From the NCBI RefSeq assembly GCF_041381155.1, contig NC_091144.1, positions 31,738,980 through 31,802,979 on the forward strand: a DNA stretch of 64,000 nt. Reading direction: 5' to 3'. The translations under genes were made by a program, and so were the position numbers. Source of the DNA: Argopecten irradians. Taxonomy: Eukaryota; Mollusca; Bivalvia; Pectinida; Pectinidae. Numbering within the stretch: the stretch's first letter is position 1; each line of letters starts with the position of its first letter. Below the pieces are notes generated by a model. That model had not been told where the DNA came from, did not search any database, and saw nothing but the letters and a program-made list of their open reading frames with translations. Of this stretch, positions 22,937 to 35,759 are shown piece by piece.

Positions 22937-25900
22937 CTAATTTACCTGGATGTCACTGTGCGCGGGATGTTCCATTCGCTTAGATTTCACGTCCGTAGCT
23001 ACAGCCCAGCCGAAGGCATTCAGTCGGCCGCTGTTATAAAGCAGGAAGACAGGGAAGAAATCATCACAGGACATATCTTCTTTAATGTCGTACCAGTAAT
23101 GAACGCCTGTAGATAAAGCAATCATCATTGTTCACCAGGAATTATTACACCTACATAAGCCTATCAGCATGCCACTGGAACTATAAAACATTAATTTCCT
23201 GACATAATTTTACTACAAGCAATCTACCTCTGGGAAGCGAATTTTAAACCTATAATTAATTTTAAACCTATAATTAAAAACCTGCATGAGGCAGTTGCCA
23301 GGTTTTACACCTACATAAACCTATTATCATACCACTGGTACTATAAATGCATTAATTTCCTGTCATAATTTTACCACAAGCCAGCCAACTCTGGGAAACG
23401 AAAATAAAACCCATAAGAGGCAGTTACCAGCTTATGACAACAGGTTGATGTTTTTTCTTCTGAAATTTCAGCATTCTTCAACCTCCTAAATCTAAAGATG
23501 CTCCACCGCCGACAGAGCATGAACGATAATTCACTTGTTTAATCAATTTACTGCCGTTCTATCATAAGATTGCACGATTGTGTTACAGTACTAGTGTATC
23601 GACTCACTGTAGTAGATTACATCGCTACATGGTACAGGTGAAGTGTCTATGTAACACGCATTGTGATTGGCTGAAGTGTGTATATATAAATAAACGTTAC
23701 ACAATGCAACCTATTTGTGCAATCGGGACGTTGTAAGTACGTCGAAACAATTACAAATGTTCATAGATAAACATCTGAAAAATTAATATTTGTAAAATAG
23801 AAGTATTACGCTGTAAAAATAAATAACGCTGATATATAGAATTCGCGCTGTAATATACATGACTGTTGGGTGGTTTTTTCCGTAGTACACCTAGCACATG
23901 TGACGAACTTGACTGACAGAGTTTCCTGAAATAGCTGTTGTAAATATATAAATAAGATGATTGAAAAAAATCAAACATGGAAAGAGATAACACACAATCA
24001 GGTTATACTAGCTGTAGAAGAATACATAATATTGATTTAAACATGATAATACTGGTACCGTTAATGAATAAATATGAAGGTCAAGAAGAAAGTACATGTA
24101 TCTGCTAAAACAACTGTTCAGTTTCATAATTATGGTAAGGTATATTTAAAATGTCAATTTAACTCTGAATTTGAACTTTATACTGAATAAAAAAGTGTGG
24201 AAGTACTAAAAATCGTCGATCGCCAAGCTGCCAACGCGTGCATATTATAAGTTACCGGTAAGATACATGTGTGTTTGCACATGTGTAACGTTACGTTACT
24301 ATTTTAATCTCTCGCTAAAATTGCGCCAAAATTAGAAGCGGTTCAACCGATCACAGCCAAAATTAGAAGCAGTCCTCAACCGATCATATGTCGACATGTC
24401 AAAGCCACGAACCGATCTAAAAGTACGCGAAAGGGTAGTGAAAATGTACAATGATGGCATGGGGTGTCCTATGGAAATATCCACCTGTCGGAAACATCGC
24501 AAAGTTGTGCGAGACACAACATGGTTCTCTGCTTCCACGTGTTCGGTCTATCATGACACCAACAAAGGTCAGTGAAGAAGTTGTTAAATTCGTCGAATAT
24601 CGGAAGAAAATGAGACCAAGCATGGCAGGCTAAAAAAAACAGCTTTACTGTGCACACACGTTTTTCTCTTCTATTTTTAGATCAACTCAGCCAATCACAA
24701 TGCGTGTTACATAGGCACTTCACCTGTAACATGTAGCGATGTAATCTACTACAGTGAGTCGATACACTAGTACTGTAACACAATCGTGCAATCTTATGAT
24801 AGAACGGCAGTAATCGCTGATTTATGTATATGTCAAATTAACACAAAAATGTTATAAAATATTTTTTTCATTTATTTTTTTGCATGCGCAATCAGAACTT
24901 CAATCAATATAGGACATAGTGTGATGGATATTTTTTTCGGAATGCAATTAATTCTTTTTAAGATTTTATATCTTGATATAAAATTTGAAGCTTAAACTTT
25001 TTGATTGTGGTAATAGTGTAAAGTAAGTAACTTTTGTAACAAGAAAAAAATATAAATCGTCTGGTCCTGTTTTTGACAGAAAAAAAATACCATTTGTCAG
25101 CGGCGGAGCATCTTTAAATTACCGTGCGTTTTAAAATGTCGTTAAACCAATTAAACTAAACTAACCATGACAATACTCTAACGATTTTCATCAAACTTTT
25201 ACTGAATTGCTAAGTATCAACGTATTTTTAAAGGTTCGTAATTTAGTGTTCAGTCGTCAATCGTTAATTCACCTCATCAGTAGCTATTTTCTTTTATTCT
25301 TTTTCAAATTTAATATGTAGGTTACCCTAGGGCCCTAGTTGTGCATATTGCATTTTGGGACGATCGGTTGACAAGATGGCCGCAAGGCAATCATTTTGGG
25401 TTTTGATAGTTAAAGTTTGTTACAGCTATTTCTCAGAAAGTATTAAAGGGATCTTTCTCAAATTTCATATGTAGGTTTCTCTAGGACCCTTGTTGTGCAT
25501 ATTGCATTTTCGGGACTTATTGACTTATTCAAGATGGCCGACCGACGGATATCTTGAATTTTGATGGTCAAAGATCGTCACGCTATTTCTCAGAAAGTAC
25601 TGAAGTGATCTTTCTCAAATTCCATTGGTATGTTCCCCAATGACCCTTGTTGTGCATAATCCATTTTGGCACCGATCAGTTAACAAGATGGCCGACTGGT
25701 CACCTCCTTGAATTTTGATAGTTACTTCAAAAGTGCTGAAGGAATCCGTCTCAAATTCCATAGGTAGGTTCCCCTAGGACCCTAGTTGTGCATATCGGTT
25801 AACAAGATGTTACCGCTAGATCTCAGAAAGTACTGCAGGAATCCGTCTCAAATTTCATAGGTATGTTCCCTACAGCTTGCTGTGCATATTGCATTTTGAG

Positions 25901-28900
25901 ACCGATTGGTTAAAAAGATGGCCGACCTACCGCAATATTGAATTTTGATAGTTAAATTTTGTTACCGCTATTTCTCAGAAAGTACTGATCCCAATTTGTT
26001 ACCGCTATTTGTCAGAAAATACTGAAGGGATCTTTCTCGAATTCATAGGTAGATTCCCCTAGGACCCTTGTTGTGCATATTGCAATTTGGGACTGATCGG
26101 TTGATAAGATGGTCGACTGGTCGCCATCTTGGATTTTTTTTTTTTTTTTTTTTTTTTTTTGAAATTTGTTGACGCTATTTCCCAGAAAGGACAATATGGA
26201 TCTGTCTCCAAATTTCATCTATAGATTCACCTAGGGCCCTAGTTGTGCATATTGCATTTTGGGACGATCGGTTGACAAGATGGCCGCAAGGCAATCATTT
26301 TGGGTTTTGATAGTTAAAGTTTGTTACAGCTATTTCTCAGAAAGTATTAAAGGGATCTTTCTCAAATTTCATATGTAGGTTTCTCTAGGACCCTTGTTGT
26401 GCATATTGCATTTTCGGGACTTATTGACTTATTCAAGATGGCCGACCGACGGATATCTTGAATTTTGATGGTCAAAGATCGTCACGCTATTTCTCAGAAA
26501 GTACTGAAGTGATCTTTCTCAAATTCCATTGGTATGTTCCCCAATGACCCTTGTTGTGCATAATCCATTTTGGCACCGATCAGTTAACAAGATGGCCGAC
26601 TGGCCACCTCCTTGAATTTTGATAGTTACTTCAAAAGTACTGAAGGAATCCGTCTCAAATTCCATAGGTAGGTTCCCCTAGGACCCTAGTTGTGCATATT
26701 GCACTTTGGGACCGATCGGTTAACAAGATGTTACCGCTATATCTCAGAAAGTACTGCAGAAATCCGTCTAAAATTTCATAGGTATGTTCCCTACGGCTTG
26801 CTGTGCATATTGCATTTTGAGACCGATCGGTTAAAAAGATGGCCGACCTACCGCAATATTGAATTTTGATAGTTAAAGTTCGTTACCACTATTTCTCAGA
26901 AAGTACTGATCCCAAATTGTTACCGCTATTTGTCAGAAAATACTGAAGGGATCTTTCATAGGTAGATTCCCCTAGGACCCTTGTTGTGCATATTGCAATT
27001 TTGGACTGATCGGTTGATAAGATGGTCGACTGGTCGCCATCTTGGATTTTTTTGAAAAAATTTGTTGACGCTATTTCCCAGAAAGGACAATATGGATCTG
27101 TCTCCAAATTTCATCTATAGATTCACCTAGGATCCTAGTTGTGCAAATTGTATTTTGGGACTAATTGGTCAACCAGATTGCCGACCGGCCGCCATAATGG
27201 ATTTTGATAAATGAAGTTTGTTTCCGCTATTTCTTAGAAAGTACTTAAGGGATTTTTTCCAAAATTCATAAGTAGGTTCCCCTAACACCATAGTTGTGCA
27301 TGTTGCACTTTTGGGACTGATCGGTCAACAGGATGGCCGACCGGCCACCATCTTCGATCTGTCGTACATTTCATCTGTATGTTCCCCTAGGGCTTTAGAT
27401 GTGCATATTGCATTTTTTCGGACTGATCGGTCAACAAGATGGCCGACCGACCACTATCTTGGATTTTTGTGCTTGAAGTTAGAAAAGCAGAGGAAAGATC
27501 CATCAGTCATATGTCAGACATAGATGATTCTTCGGTGGGCGTCAAGATCCCTCTGGGATCTCTCATTAACATAGATATGATATCGTCCGTATCTCTCTGC
27601 ATTCCACATGCTTCATTATGAAAAATAATTCTCATAGTTGCCCCTCGTTCTTTCTTTAATGTCCTGTACGTGACCCTATTATACGATAGAGTCCTGTTTA
27701 GTTATTTCAGGTAGTTACATATAATACGTCAGTGTGGATGATGTCTCCGACATGCCCTACACATAACACATAAATTATATAAACAAGTTTTAAATGTTTC
27801 AGCAGAAATTTTATTTGGGAATAAGTATAATTTTCGTATTGTATTTGATGCGACAGTACTAACATATTAGGAGGCGGTTATAGAGAGCAGCCAACTAAGT
27901 GAAAAATAAAGCTTAGAAATGGCCTCTGAAGATTGGATAAAATTTTGAACCGGCCATTGGTTGGCTCGTTAGTTATGAATTTCAGAAGTAAAAACGTTTT
28001 CTGATATGCAATTATCCTTTGGTAACAACGGTATGAACTTGGAAATCCAGATTGTAATTAAGGTATAATGTATTAATGTTGATAATAAACAAGTAAAAAC
28101 ATCGGATTTGTTTTACTGAAAAACTGAGTTTGAGCTGATGGAACCGATATTTCTTTTATCTACTATTATATGAGAACCTGAATGTTTGTAATAACTAAAT
28201 GATTCAGCTGTTTTTAGAATACATTACAAAACTTTAACACTGTGGTTTACAATGTTGGGTGCACTACATCATTTCATGTTCTGAATTACAGCTTTGAGGC
28301 CATTGTTATTTCAAACTTGCTTTAGCAAACCAGCCAACTGGTCTTAAATCTGTTTTGATTTAAATTACATAGCTTTCTACAAATATCTATGACACAAATT
28401 AAAGAGAGACCTACCCATACTAAACAGACAATATCCCTTTGTCCATTTAGTAACATATGTGCCAGTCTCTGCCATTGGAGCCACTAGAAAGTTCGTGGCA
28501 GGATCAGGACCGTTTTGGATGTAAATTCTTGTACCGATCCCCTCAATCATAAATTGTCGTCTGCTCCTGCCAAGGGTACAGATGGTGGCTAAAACACAAA
28601 TGTATCTTAATGTACAGGTAGCTATTCTGCATTTGCATATATGTATTAGTGTATGTAGTTATATGCCCTATCAATAAGTGTTGATTGTAACGTCATGCGA
28701 GCGTAACATCACACTTTTTTTTAGAGAAAACGACATGAATTTCGCCCTAAAAATAATGATATCACAAATACCTTTCTGCAAGGGAGCTCACTCTGTAATA
28801 TGCATTTACTTTTATTGTTGATTTAGAAATCAATAAATTTCCCACTTCCGACAGTTATACGTTATACAATGAAATTGCGTTATCACGAGCTTGTAAAAAT

Positions 28901-31900
28901 CGAAAATCCTGTATGAAACGAAGTATCATTAGTTGGTCTCTGACATGGTATACACATAACTCGAACACTCGAATAGCTAAAAATGCTTAATAGCCTAACC
29001 GACTTAAGGAATGTCAGTGTTGAAACAATCCATCTCGACCGTTACAGCTTCTTACAGGATATCTACGTCGCTTCTTTCACTTGATCGCTTTCATTTCATC
29101 TCATCTCATTCAATTTACTCCATTCGTTCTCCAAACTCAATCACTCAAATACATACATTTCATTTTAGGAAAGAGTACATTAATTATAGCTATACTATAT
29201 TTGTCTATAAATGGGAATCATTCACGTACTACGTTATGCCTGATAACGTTGTGCGGGACTATTGTTTCATTTGGTGATGGAATGACGTCAAAAGATGATA
29301 TCCCACACTAACGTCGCTGGAAGATTACAAATAGTTACGCTCCATCACCACTGGAGATACTAGTCCCGAACAAACGTTATCGGGTATCACGTGGTAGATG
29401 ATTTGTTCCTTTTTACATTATTTTGCACCATTTTGATAATGAAAAATTGATTGTCAATGTTTTTACCTGGATTTGAGAAATACGCTGTCAGAAAATACTT
29501 GTCATCAACACGTAGAAATGTCTGGTTTATTTGATTGTGTGGTGGAAACCCAGAACTGTCATTATGTTGTACCTGTGGTCAACAAGGGATGACAAACAGA
29601 TTTACAAAACATTGTGCAAAACATTGTTCAATCAGACATTAATTGCTAAGCAATTTCCTTTGGGAAATGAATACATAGACTAAGATAAAACCGTAAAATT
29701 TCAAAAAGAAAGGAAGTCCCAATATCCGAAGCGGTCTGATTGTTTTCATGATTTAAAAGAGTTTTGAAAAAAAATGTTTTACGGTGAACATAATAGCGAT
29801 GTAATTTACTCAAGTGAAATTATCAATTTTGATATTTTCACTCGCTTTTAGACAATCGGAATGCAGCATTGACAGTAAAAAATATCATTTTTAATTGTTA
29901 CGTCATTAGTTTGTGTGAGAAAATGACGTCATATCATAACAAGTGTAGAAATATGCTCACAAAAATACGACGTAATAATCGCAAGGGCAAATTACTCTGT
30001 AAAATACAAAGGCGGAATAACCTTTGGCAGAAATAGTATTGATGTTCTTCCGTAAATTGAAGCTTAAGATGAAATAAATAGAATATTCCTTGTTTCTTGA
30101 TGAATACCGTTAATATTTCATCTCGTGGGGTGGAAACTTTGATGTTTGTCACTCGTGCTACGCAGTTTCGAAGCTTGCACCTCTCTCGAATATTCTCTGT
30201 ATATTTTGATGGGAATATTGGGGAAAACCTGAAGGGATGTGTTGTTCTTAATGGCATATATAATTTTTTTCTTCTCCGTTGAAGTGTCAGAACTCTAAAG
30301 ATAGAGTGCAAATGATATCATTTATGGATGTAAAACTAGTCAGAATTGTCGAGTATTGGTTACTCTGAAATAACACGTTAAACGCAACTTGAAAAGTATT
30401 TGATTTAAAACAGATTTATCTATATAAAATGTTAAAAGGATTAGTACCATTTATTTATGTCAATTGATATTTTACTACAATATAAGGATTTAAAACTATT
30501 TAACTTACGCCTATCTGTATCCCGGCTATGTACCCATTCAATCCGTACAGTAGGACTACAGCATAGTCACCTTCCTTCACAAACCTCTTCCCGTTCATAC
30601 CGGGTATTTCTGGAAGAAACTAAAACACTTCATTAAAGTTAATTAAGTGTCATTAAGTGTCATTAAAATTTATAATAGAGTTAAACGTTAATAAACTACG
30701 ACCAAGACTCTTTGTGAATACTTACTGCTTTCATAAACAATGTTCAGATAATTTCCCCCTTTTAAAGTAACGATAATTAGTATGGCTATCCACTAAAATT
30801 CCTATATCTATTACGAATTCCAAGATATGACTTAACAATTTAATTTCCGATAGAAATAGTTCGTTATATAAATTTAATATATCTCTACTTTATTTACACT
30901 AAATAAAAGTTACTTGGTTAAAACTAGCTCCCTAGTTTTAATAATAAAAAAAAACTCGCTCCGTTGTGTGTTAGACTTTCGAACTAACACATCCCGGGAA
31001 GCTAGCACACACCGGCCCTCGGGTTTTTCCGTCGAACCAATCAGATTCGAGTTGAGCGAGACTTGTTTCCGATCACGCCATTTCCGCTGACGTAACCAAA
31101 CGACGTTAGTCTCGGTCGGAAACTGTAACCGAACACGTCGTCATGTTTATCTTGTAAGTGAGAGGCTTGTGAAAAATGTAACGGGGTCAGAGGATGATAC
31201 CTTTTATGTATTTTAACATGTTCGTACAGTTACAATGAAGGCTCCCTGTAAGTGGTAAACGTCTCGGAATTCAACAATGCATTTTATATAATTTCAGGAT
31301 AATGTCTAGAGGTAGAACATTTTAAAATTTGTATTAAGAAATCCGAACGGAATCAAATTTTAACCAAAGGTTTGAATAGAAGTAAAACAAAACGGACATG
31401 GAATCACAATTGTCATCTTGGAATAAATCGAAATTTCAAATCTAAGATTCTGTAATTGCAATTACTATTTTATTCAATCTTTATTTGACCATGGAGAATT
31501 AGCAGGTCGCACGCGACACAGATATAGCGTATGAGACAAAATATTTTTTAATCTAATTATAGCCTTTTTATGTATAGGTATATTGAAACTGATAAAGTAT
31601 GGGGTTGAGGGATATACCAAGTTTCTAGTTTCCCTCAGGAAATAGAGAAGTCTCGGGAAACAAGAAAACTGGTTATATTTCTCCACTCCATACTGTACAA
31701 TAACAAATGAACATACTTATTTATTATTTTCGTCCTACATTGTTTTGTTTCTAAACAAAGACTGTGATAGAAATACAGTAAACAAGAAAGAAACATATAT
31801 ATTCAAGTTTCGATGAAAAAGATACTTGCATATGTGTAACAAATGGCATTCTTCCACGACTTCCCCCGCAATATCAAAGCTATTACTAAAAGCGAGTTTC

Positions 31901-34900
31901 TTGCAAAATTGGCATTTAAGAAATACTTATTGTGTCTAGAGTGTAAAAGGTGGGGGAAAGCTTTACCATTGCATCACTTCGATTTTATGATAAAACGTTA
32001 AAATTAAAAGACGGGACAAGCATATTTTTCTTGTCTGTTAATTACCATTAGCGTGCAATAATAAAGTGATATCTATATTCTAGGAAGAACACAATTGTCA
32101 TTCCTCTTGTCTACATTTCTCTCACTCTGTGCATTTTACCGCCTAGTGAGGATTAGGACATGACAAAGACAGATCTAATTCATAATCTATCTGTCATCTT
32201 TATTAGACTGTACGCTATACCAAGCTACTTCGTAATATGACCACCATAGAAAAGATTGAGATTCACTTTTTTTCTCACTTTATTTAAAATGATAATATGC
32301 AATTTTAAAGTGAACTTCATAATAAGGCAGCTGTCATTTTGTCATTTGTGGTGCGTTAATTAGCCATTATTCTAAGCAATGGCTATCATTTAATGTGACA
32401 ATTTGACAATAATTGTGTGCAGTGTCGGCGTCAGTTAATCTGAAATTCTTTTGAAAATAACATTTAAAATAGTAAAAGTTTACGGAATTTCAACATGATA
32501 CCAGTTATTCTTAATAACTGGCTCCAACTTATATATATATATTAAATATATTTATATTTAACATTAATGATGTTTTTTAAAGAAACGCGAAGGGTGGTAT
32601 ATTTCTATATATTTAAGGATTAACTTGAATATATTTTTATGTTATTGAAATATAACACAAAAATCTGAGTGTAATCTAAATAAAACAGCTTATGATGAGA
32701 GTGCACTCAGATTTTTGTGTTATATCTTCATAACATAAAAATATATTCAAATTAATCGTAATAATTCAATTTATTAAAGATAATCTATTCATATTTCCTT
32801 TATTTTCTTTTTTTTTCTATGAAATTATAACGCCGTTATATCAATATCAGCTAATCAAAAACTACATTACACACGGCGACGCCATTTTTTCCCTTTATGG
32901 ACTAATAAAGTAGATTTTTTAGCCAATAAAATGCCTACAAGCAAATTGAATTATACCAAAAGAAAAGAAATATAAAAATAATTCCTAACACAATCTTCAG
33001 TAGAAACTTAATAAAACTACTCAAGGGACCAAGGAATATCTTTATAGCCAGGTGTTTTTTCTACACAGGTCACATCGTGTTAAAATGAACAATTTCCGAT
33101 TTTCGGACTGGACCCTGAGAAAGTAGTCATAATAAGCCTGCGGTCTTTATACCAAGATTTACTTTCAATTCCGTTGCGTCAGCCATCCAAATGATCTAAT
33201 GATATTTAAATATTATGAATAGCAATATTAGCAAAATTAAAACAAATTATAGAATAAAAATAATATCAAAAAGTTAAAATAAGAATATTTAAGGAATGAT
33301 TTTTATTGTTTGTTGTTTACTTGTGTACTTGTTGAAATATCTGTATAAAAATGCAATTTACACACCAGTAAACAACAGACAATAAAAATCATTTATTATA
33401 TTTACATTTCGACCGGCCATTTCATTTAAATTAAGTGTTCTAATAAAATTAAACTTTTTTTTTCAATGTTATACGTTTGTACGTTAAGTTTTTTTTTTTT
33501 TTTATCCCGTTTACACAATATTTGTTAATCTTCTTATTTGCTGATATATAATCTAAAATTGACATTACATTCATAAATGCAATATATTGAAGATTTTTCA
33601 TACAGATAGGCCTCATCGGATGCGCATTCGCTCTACTTGCGGAAGTCAGTGTTCCGGTGTGTGTATTCTTACATGGCAACCACTGCGTTTACGCAAATGT
33701 AAACGATTTCGCAGTTGGTAAGGTTATATTGTAAAGAGAAAACGGAAATGTAAATATAACATAATAAACAATATTGTCGTAGCATATACAGTAAAACCTG
33801 TCTTAGCGACCACCTGAATTTAAAGACAACGTGCTTTCTAGTGCCGAAATAACCAATTTTAACAAAATTCAACTTTTGTATAAAGTTCTCCTGGTTATAA
33901 CGACAATTTCCCTGTTTCTGTGGTGGTCGCTATAGACAGATTTGAGTGTATTACTGCCTTACCTCCGCAGTCTGACACCATTGTAAAACCCTGGTCGACA
34001 GCTTGAGCCATCGTCCTTGGCATTGCAGTGTATACGTACGGACCGATCGGAAATTCAGACCAAGTCACTGTCAAAATGAAGATAAATGTCAGGCAATTAG
34101 TAACAAGATATATTACGGGAAATGTATTACAAAACACGCCAGAAGCATCTTATATAAGTTACCATAGTTGTCAGGAGGTAGGTTTGGCGGCATTAACATT
34201 AATTAATCCCTACGGTGGAGAACTTTCATACATTACCAAATGTAAACATACGGTGAGGAAATTTTGTATATACAAATATAAACATTATTTTTCTAATGAA
34301 ATAATAATTCCGGTTATGGGATGAACTTTCCAAAGTAATGACGACATTTCGTCTGACGATATTTCGGTAGAAAGATGAAAATTAATAAATAATTACTTTC
34401 TTTGGAATTTTATGGTATTTTAAGAGTAAAATGGTCCATTAATTATTCAAGTCAACATGCGACGTATAACTACATTGTAACTTGTTCCGTATCTCACAAA
34501 TAGGATTGTTTTGCAAAATCACGGTTAAATACACGATGTTAGCTTCTCCTACCAAACCAGACAAAACGGAGAAACAGGGGTCATTTTGTAACGGGGAATG
34601 TTTTATTCACAGTTTTGATTTCTGACATAAGTTTTGCCTTTTTTTGTTAATATTATTCATTTTATTGTTGAATCTCTTTTGGAAAAAAATAATCTTTCTT
34701 TTGTCACAGATTTCATGGATTTCAGCAAATGTTCCATATTCCTGGAAGCATATAAGATATTTAAAATGTCATAAAATATGACGTTTTGCTCTTTTTAAAT
34801 ATGTTTAATAGACCAGAATATACGTTTCATATACATAGACTGTTGACACTTAACTCTCTAATTATTTTAGGCTACATGCTAAAAGAAAAAATTTGAATTA

Positions 34901-35492
34901 TAAATGTTTCGTAATCAAGCCAAATGAATATAAAGGGGACCTCTGACAGGTTCTTCTTTTATATTCGGGTTTTAGCTAAGTTGACAGAGAGAACATGGTA
35001 TATTTAGGTAGATTATATAAAACAGACGTCTTATTTATCAGTAAATATGAAAACCATATGGTCATGAAATCATCCATATTCAGCCGAAGAATAAAGCCTA
35101 AAATAAAAATAGATTTCCATTTTGCAAAACAAATTTTAAAGATACTAATTAAATATACAAACGATAAGAAAGCTTAATTAATAATAGAGGTGGCATTTTC
35201 ACGCATCTAACCTGCTGGTAACCTCTGCATTGACAAGGTGAAGTGACTGTGTCCAAATCATGAGTACAGTCTATAAATAACGACACAATCAACATACAGA
35301 GCTGGCATCCATTTCATATGAAATATACAAGATTCCTACATATTTTAACACAAAACAATGGGCCGCGTAGACAACAGAATATTTAACTTTATTTATTTTA
35401 TTTTATTTATTTCAGTAGGATTTATAAACAACAGCAACGACAACAGCAATATGAACAACAATGCATACCTCTGAGATTCGTCCATCCATCAT
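22937..35492 (-). CDS. secreted four-cysteine family protein, gene 1 (function unknown; 5' exon missing)
   Basis: Minus-strand exons in reading order: 35492-35469 (24-nt microexon), 34067-33963, 30609-30509, 29572-29467, 28588-28415, 23106-22937 (stop). Borders are AG/GT and phases join throughout: 680 nt, about 226 residues. I do not recognise the family. Visible marks are TAMPRT, GYIAGIQIG, SSGFPP, YFLTAYF, YIQNGPDP, WTKGYC, HYWYD, DMSCDDFFPVFLLYN, LNAFGWA and MEHP. Four cysteines (DCGG, TIC, GYC, MSC) are shared with gene 2, suggesting two disulfides. NDS and NQT sequons and the lack of membrane segments suggest secretion (inference). The start-codon/signal-peptide exon upstream of 35,492 was not found. 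The last intron is 5.3 kb and full of repeats. The final GTAAAT at the stop could alternatively be a splice donor. Confidence 0.82.
23492..25118. mobile_element. 'GATGCTCC' MITE, copy 2, interrupted
   Basis: Termini TAAAGATGCTCCACCGCCGA and GCGGCGGAGCATCTTTAAA are inverted and match the 3.8-kb copy, as do TGCATGCGCAATCAGA and the GTAAAGTAAGTAACTTTTG stretch near 25,020. It is split by the 1.27-kb element at 23,548-24,813. Confidence 0.85.
23548..24813. mobile_element. 1.27-kb DNA transposon-like element with ~125-bp inverted repeats
   Basis: Arms at 23,548-23,675 and 24,686-24,813 are almost identical reverse complements. They share TTACTGCCGTTCTATCATAA outermost and then TTGCACGATTGTGTTACAG, TAGATTACATCGCTACATG and ACACGCATTGTGATTGGCTG. 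The interior has a 60-codon + strand ORF (24,451-24,633) containing MTPTKVSEEVVKFVEYRKK, which may be a relic of a transposase; the family was not identified. Inserted into a MITE. Confidence 0.8.
25320..27480. repeat. minisatellite/satellite array with 904-bp higher-order duplication
   Basis: Head-to-tail diverged monomers of roughly 130-150 bp carry GTTGTGCATATTGCATTTTG, ACAAGATGGCCGAC, GAATTTTGATAGTTA, GCTATTTCTCAGAAAGTACT and AAATTTCATAGGTA. Segment 25,330-26,233 is repeated at 26,234-27,130 with very high identity (offset 904 bp). A 25-nt poly-T is at about 26,137-26,160. The array sits in the last intron of secreted-family gene 1. The same monomer type flanks the nested stack at 41.8-42.4 and 55.7-55.9 kb. 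Confidence 0.9.
27481..28414. other. intronic sequence, no feature recognised
   Basis: Part of the last intron of secreted-family gene 1. AT-rich, no repeat or coding block recognised. Confidence 0.4.
28627..28812. mobile_element. 'AGATAACTCTGTAA' palindromic MITE, diverged copy
   Basis: CTGCATTTGCATATATG on the left, GATTGTAACGTCATGCG inside, and GCAAGGGAGCTCACTCTGTAA followed in part by TATGCATTT on the right; same order as the 10.5-kb copy. It lies 39 bp beyond an exon of secreted-family gene 1. Confidence 0.6.
29812..30185. repeat. dispersed repeat, inverted partner of 40.1-40.5 kb
   Basis: Blocks AATCGGAATGCAGCATTGAC, GCAAGGGCAAATTACTCTGT, ATATTCCTTG, TTGATGAATACCG, GATGTTTGTCAC and TGGAAACTTTGATG recur in reverse complement and reverse order at 40,075-40,486. 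The first half belongs to the palindromic MITE family. The 125-codon ORF on the - strand here lies inside the repeat and is not called a gene. Confidence 0.7.
30620..33292. other. intronic region of gene 1 with one hairpin MITE
   Basis: Between exons at 30,609 and 33,963. A GC-richer patch at about 30,955-31,145 holds CTCGCTCCGTTGTGTGTTAG and CGAACCAATCAGATTCGAG and looks like part of a dispersed repeat. A hairpin lies at 32,619-32,758. Otherwise AT-rich without coding evidence. Confidence 0.4.
32619..32758. mobile_element. hairpin MITE with ATAACACAAAAATCTGAG arms
   Basis: GATTAACTTGAATATATTTT and ATATAACACAAAAATCTGAG on the left are mirrored on the right by CTCAGATTTTTGTGTTATAT and AAAATATATTCAAATTAATC. 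Diverged relatives are at about 37,628-37,770 and 40,585-40,690. Confidence 0.8.
33293..33755 (-). mobile_element. hairpin-bearing TTAA-flanked element, copy 1
   Basis: Reverse-oriented, shorter relative of 43,454-44,065. Shared parts are the palindrome (AATGATTTTTATTGTTTG against CAATAAAAATCATT, loop near 33,330), GGCCATTTCATTTAAATTAA, CGGATGCGCATTCG, CAGTGTTCCGGTGTGTGTAT, GATTTCGCAGTTGGTAAGGT and the far end AAACGGAAATGTAAATA. Preceded by TTAA; the sequence after the far end reads TAAC rather than a clean TTAA. Confidence 0.8.
33787..33950. mobile_element. 164-bp TA-flanked MITE next to an exon
   Basis: Inverted ends TACAGTAAAACCTGTC...AGCGACCACC and GGTGGTCGCTATAGACAG...GTGTA. TA at both ends fits a Tc1/mariner-type insertion. 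The right end is only 12 bp inside the intron from the exon border at 33,963 (secreted-family gene 1). Confidence 0.8.
34068..35468. other. intron of secreted-family gene 1
   Basis: Between the 105-nt exon and the 24-nt microexon. AT-rich, with no further exon or repeat family recognised. Confidence 0.45.
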
Positions 35493-35578
35493 CTGAAAAA
35501 TATACCAGTAGATGATTTTTTATCAAGAAATTTGTTTTCACACGATAATAATTAATATAAAGATCAAAATATTCAAAA

Positions 35579-35724
35579 ACTATAAAGAAGAAGAAGAAAG
35601 GAGAAGAAGAAGAAGAAGAAGAAAGAAGAAGAAGATGAAGAAAATAAGAAGAAGAAGAAGAGGAAGAAGAAGAAGAAAGAAGAAGAAGTAGAAAGAAGAA
35701 AAACATGAAGAAGAAGAATAATAG

Positions 35725-35759
<35 letters not shown>

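Noticed and set aside
29934..30311. 125-codon minus-strand ORF
   Set aside because: Most of it lies in a dispersed repeat with an inverted partner at 40 kb.
34028..34324. 98-codon + strand ORF
   Set aside because: Shadow of the minus-strand 105-nt exon and its intron.
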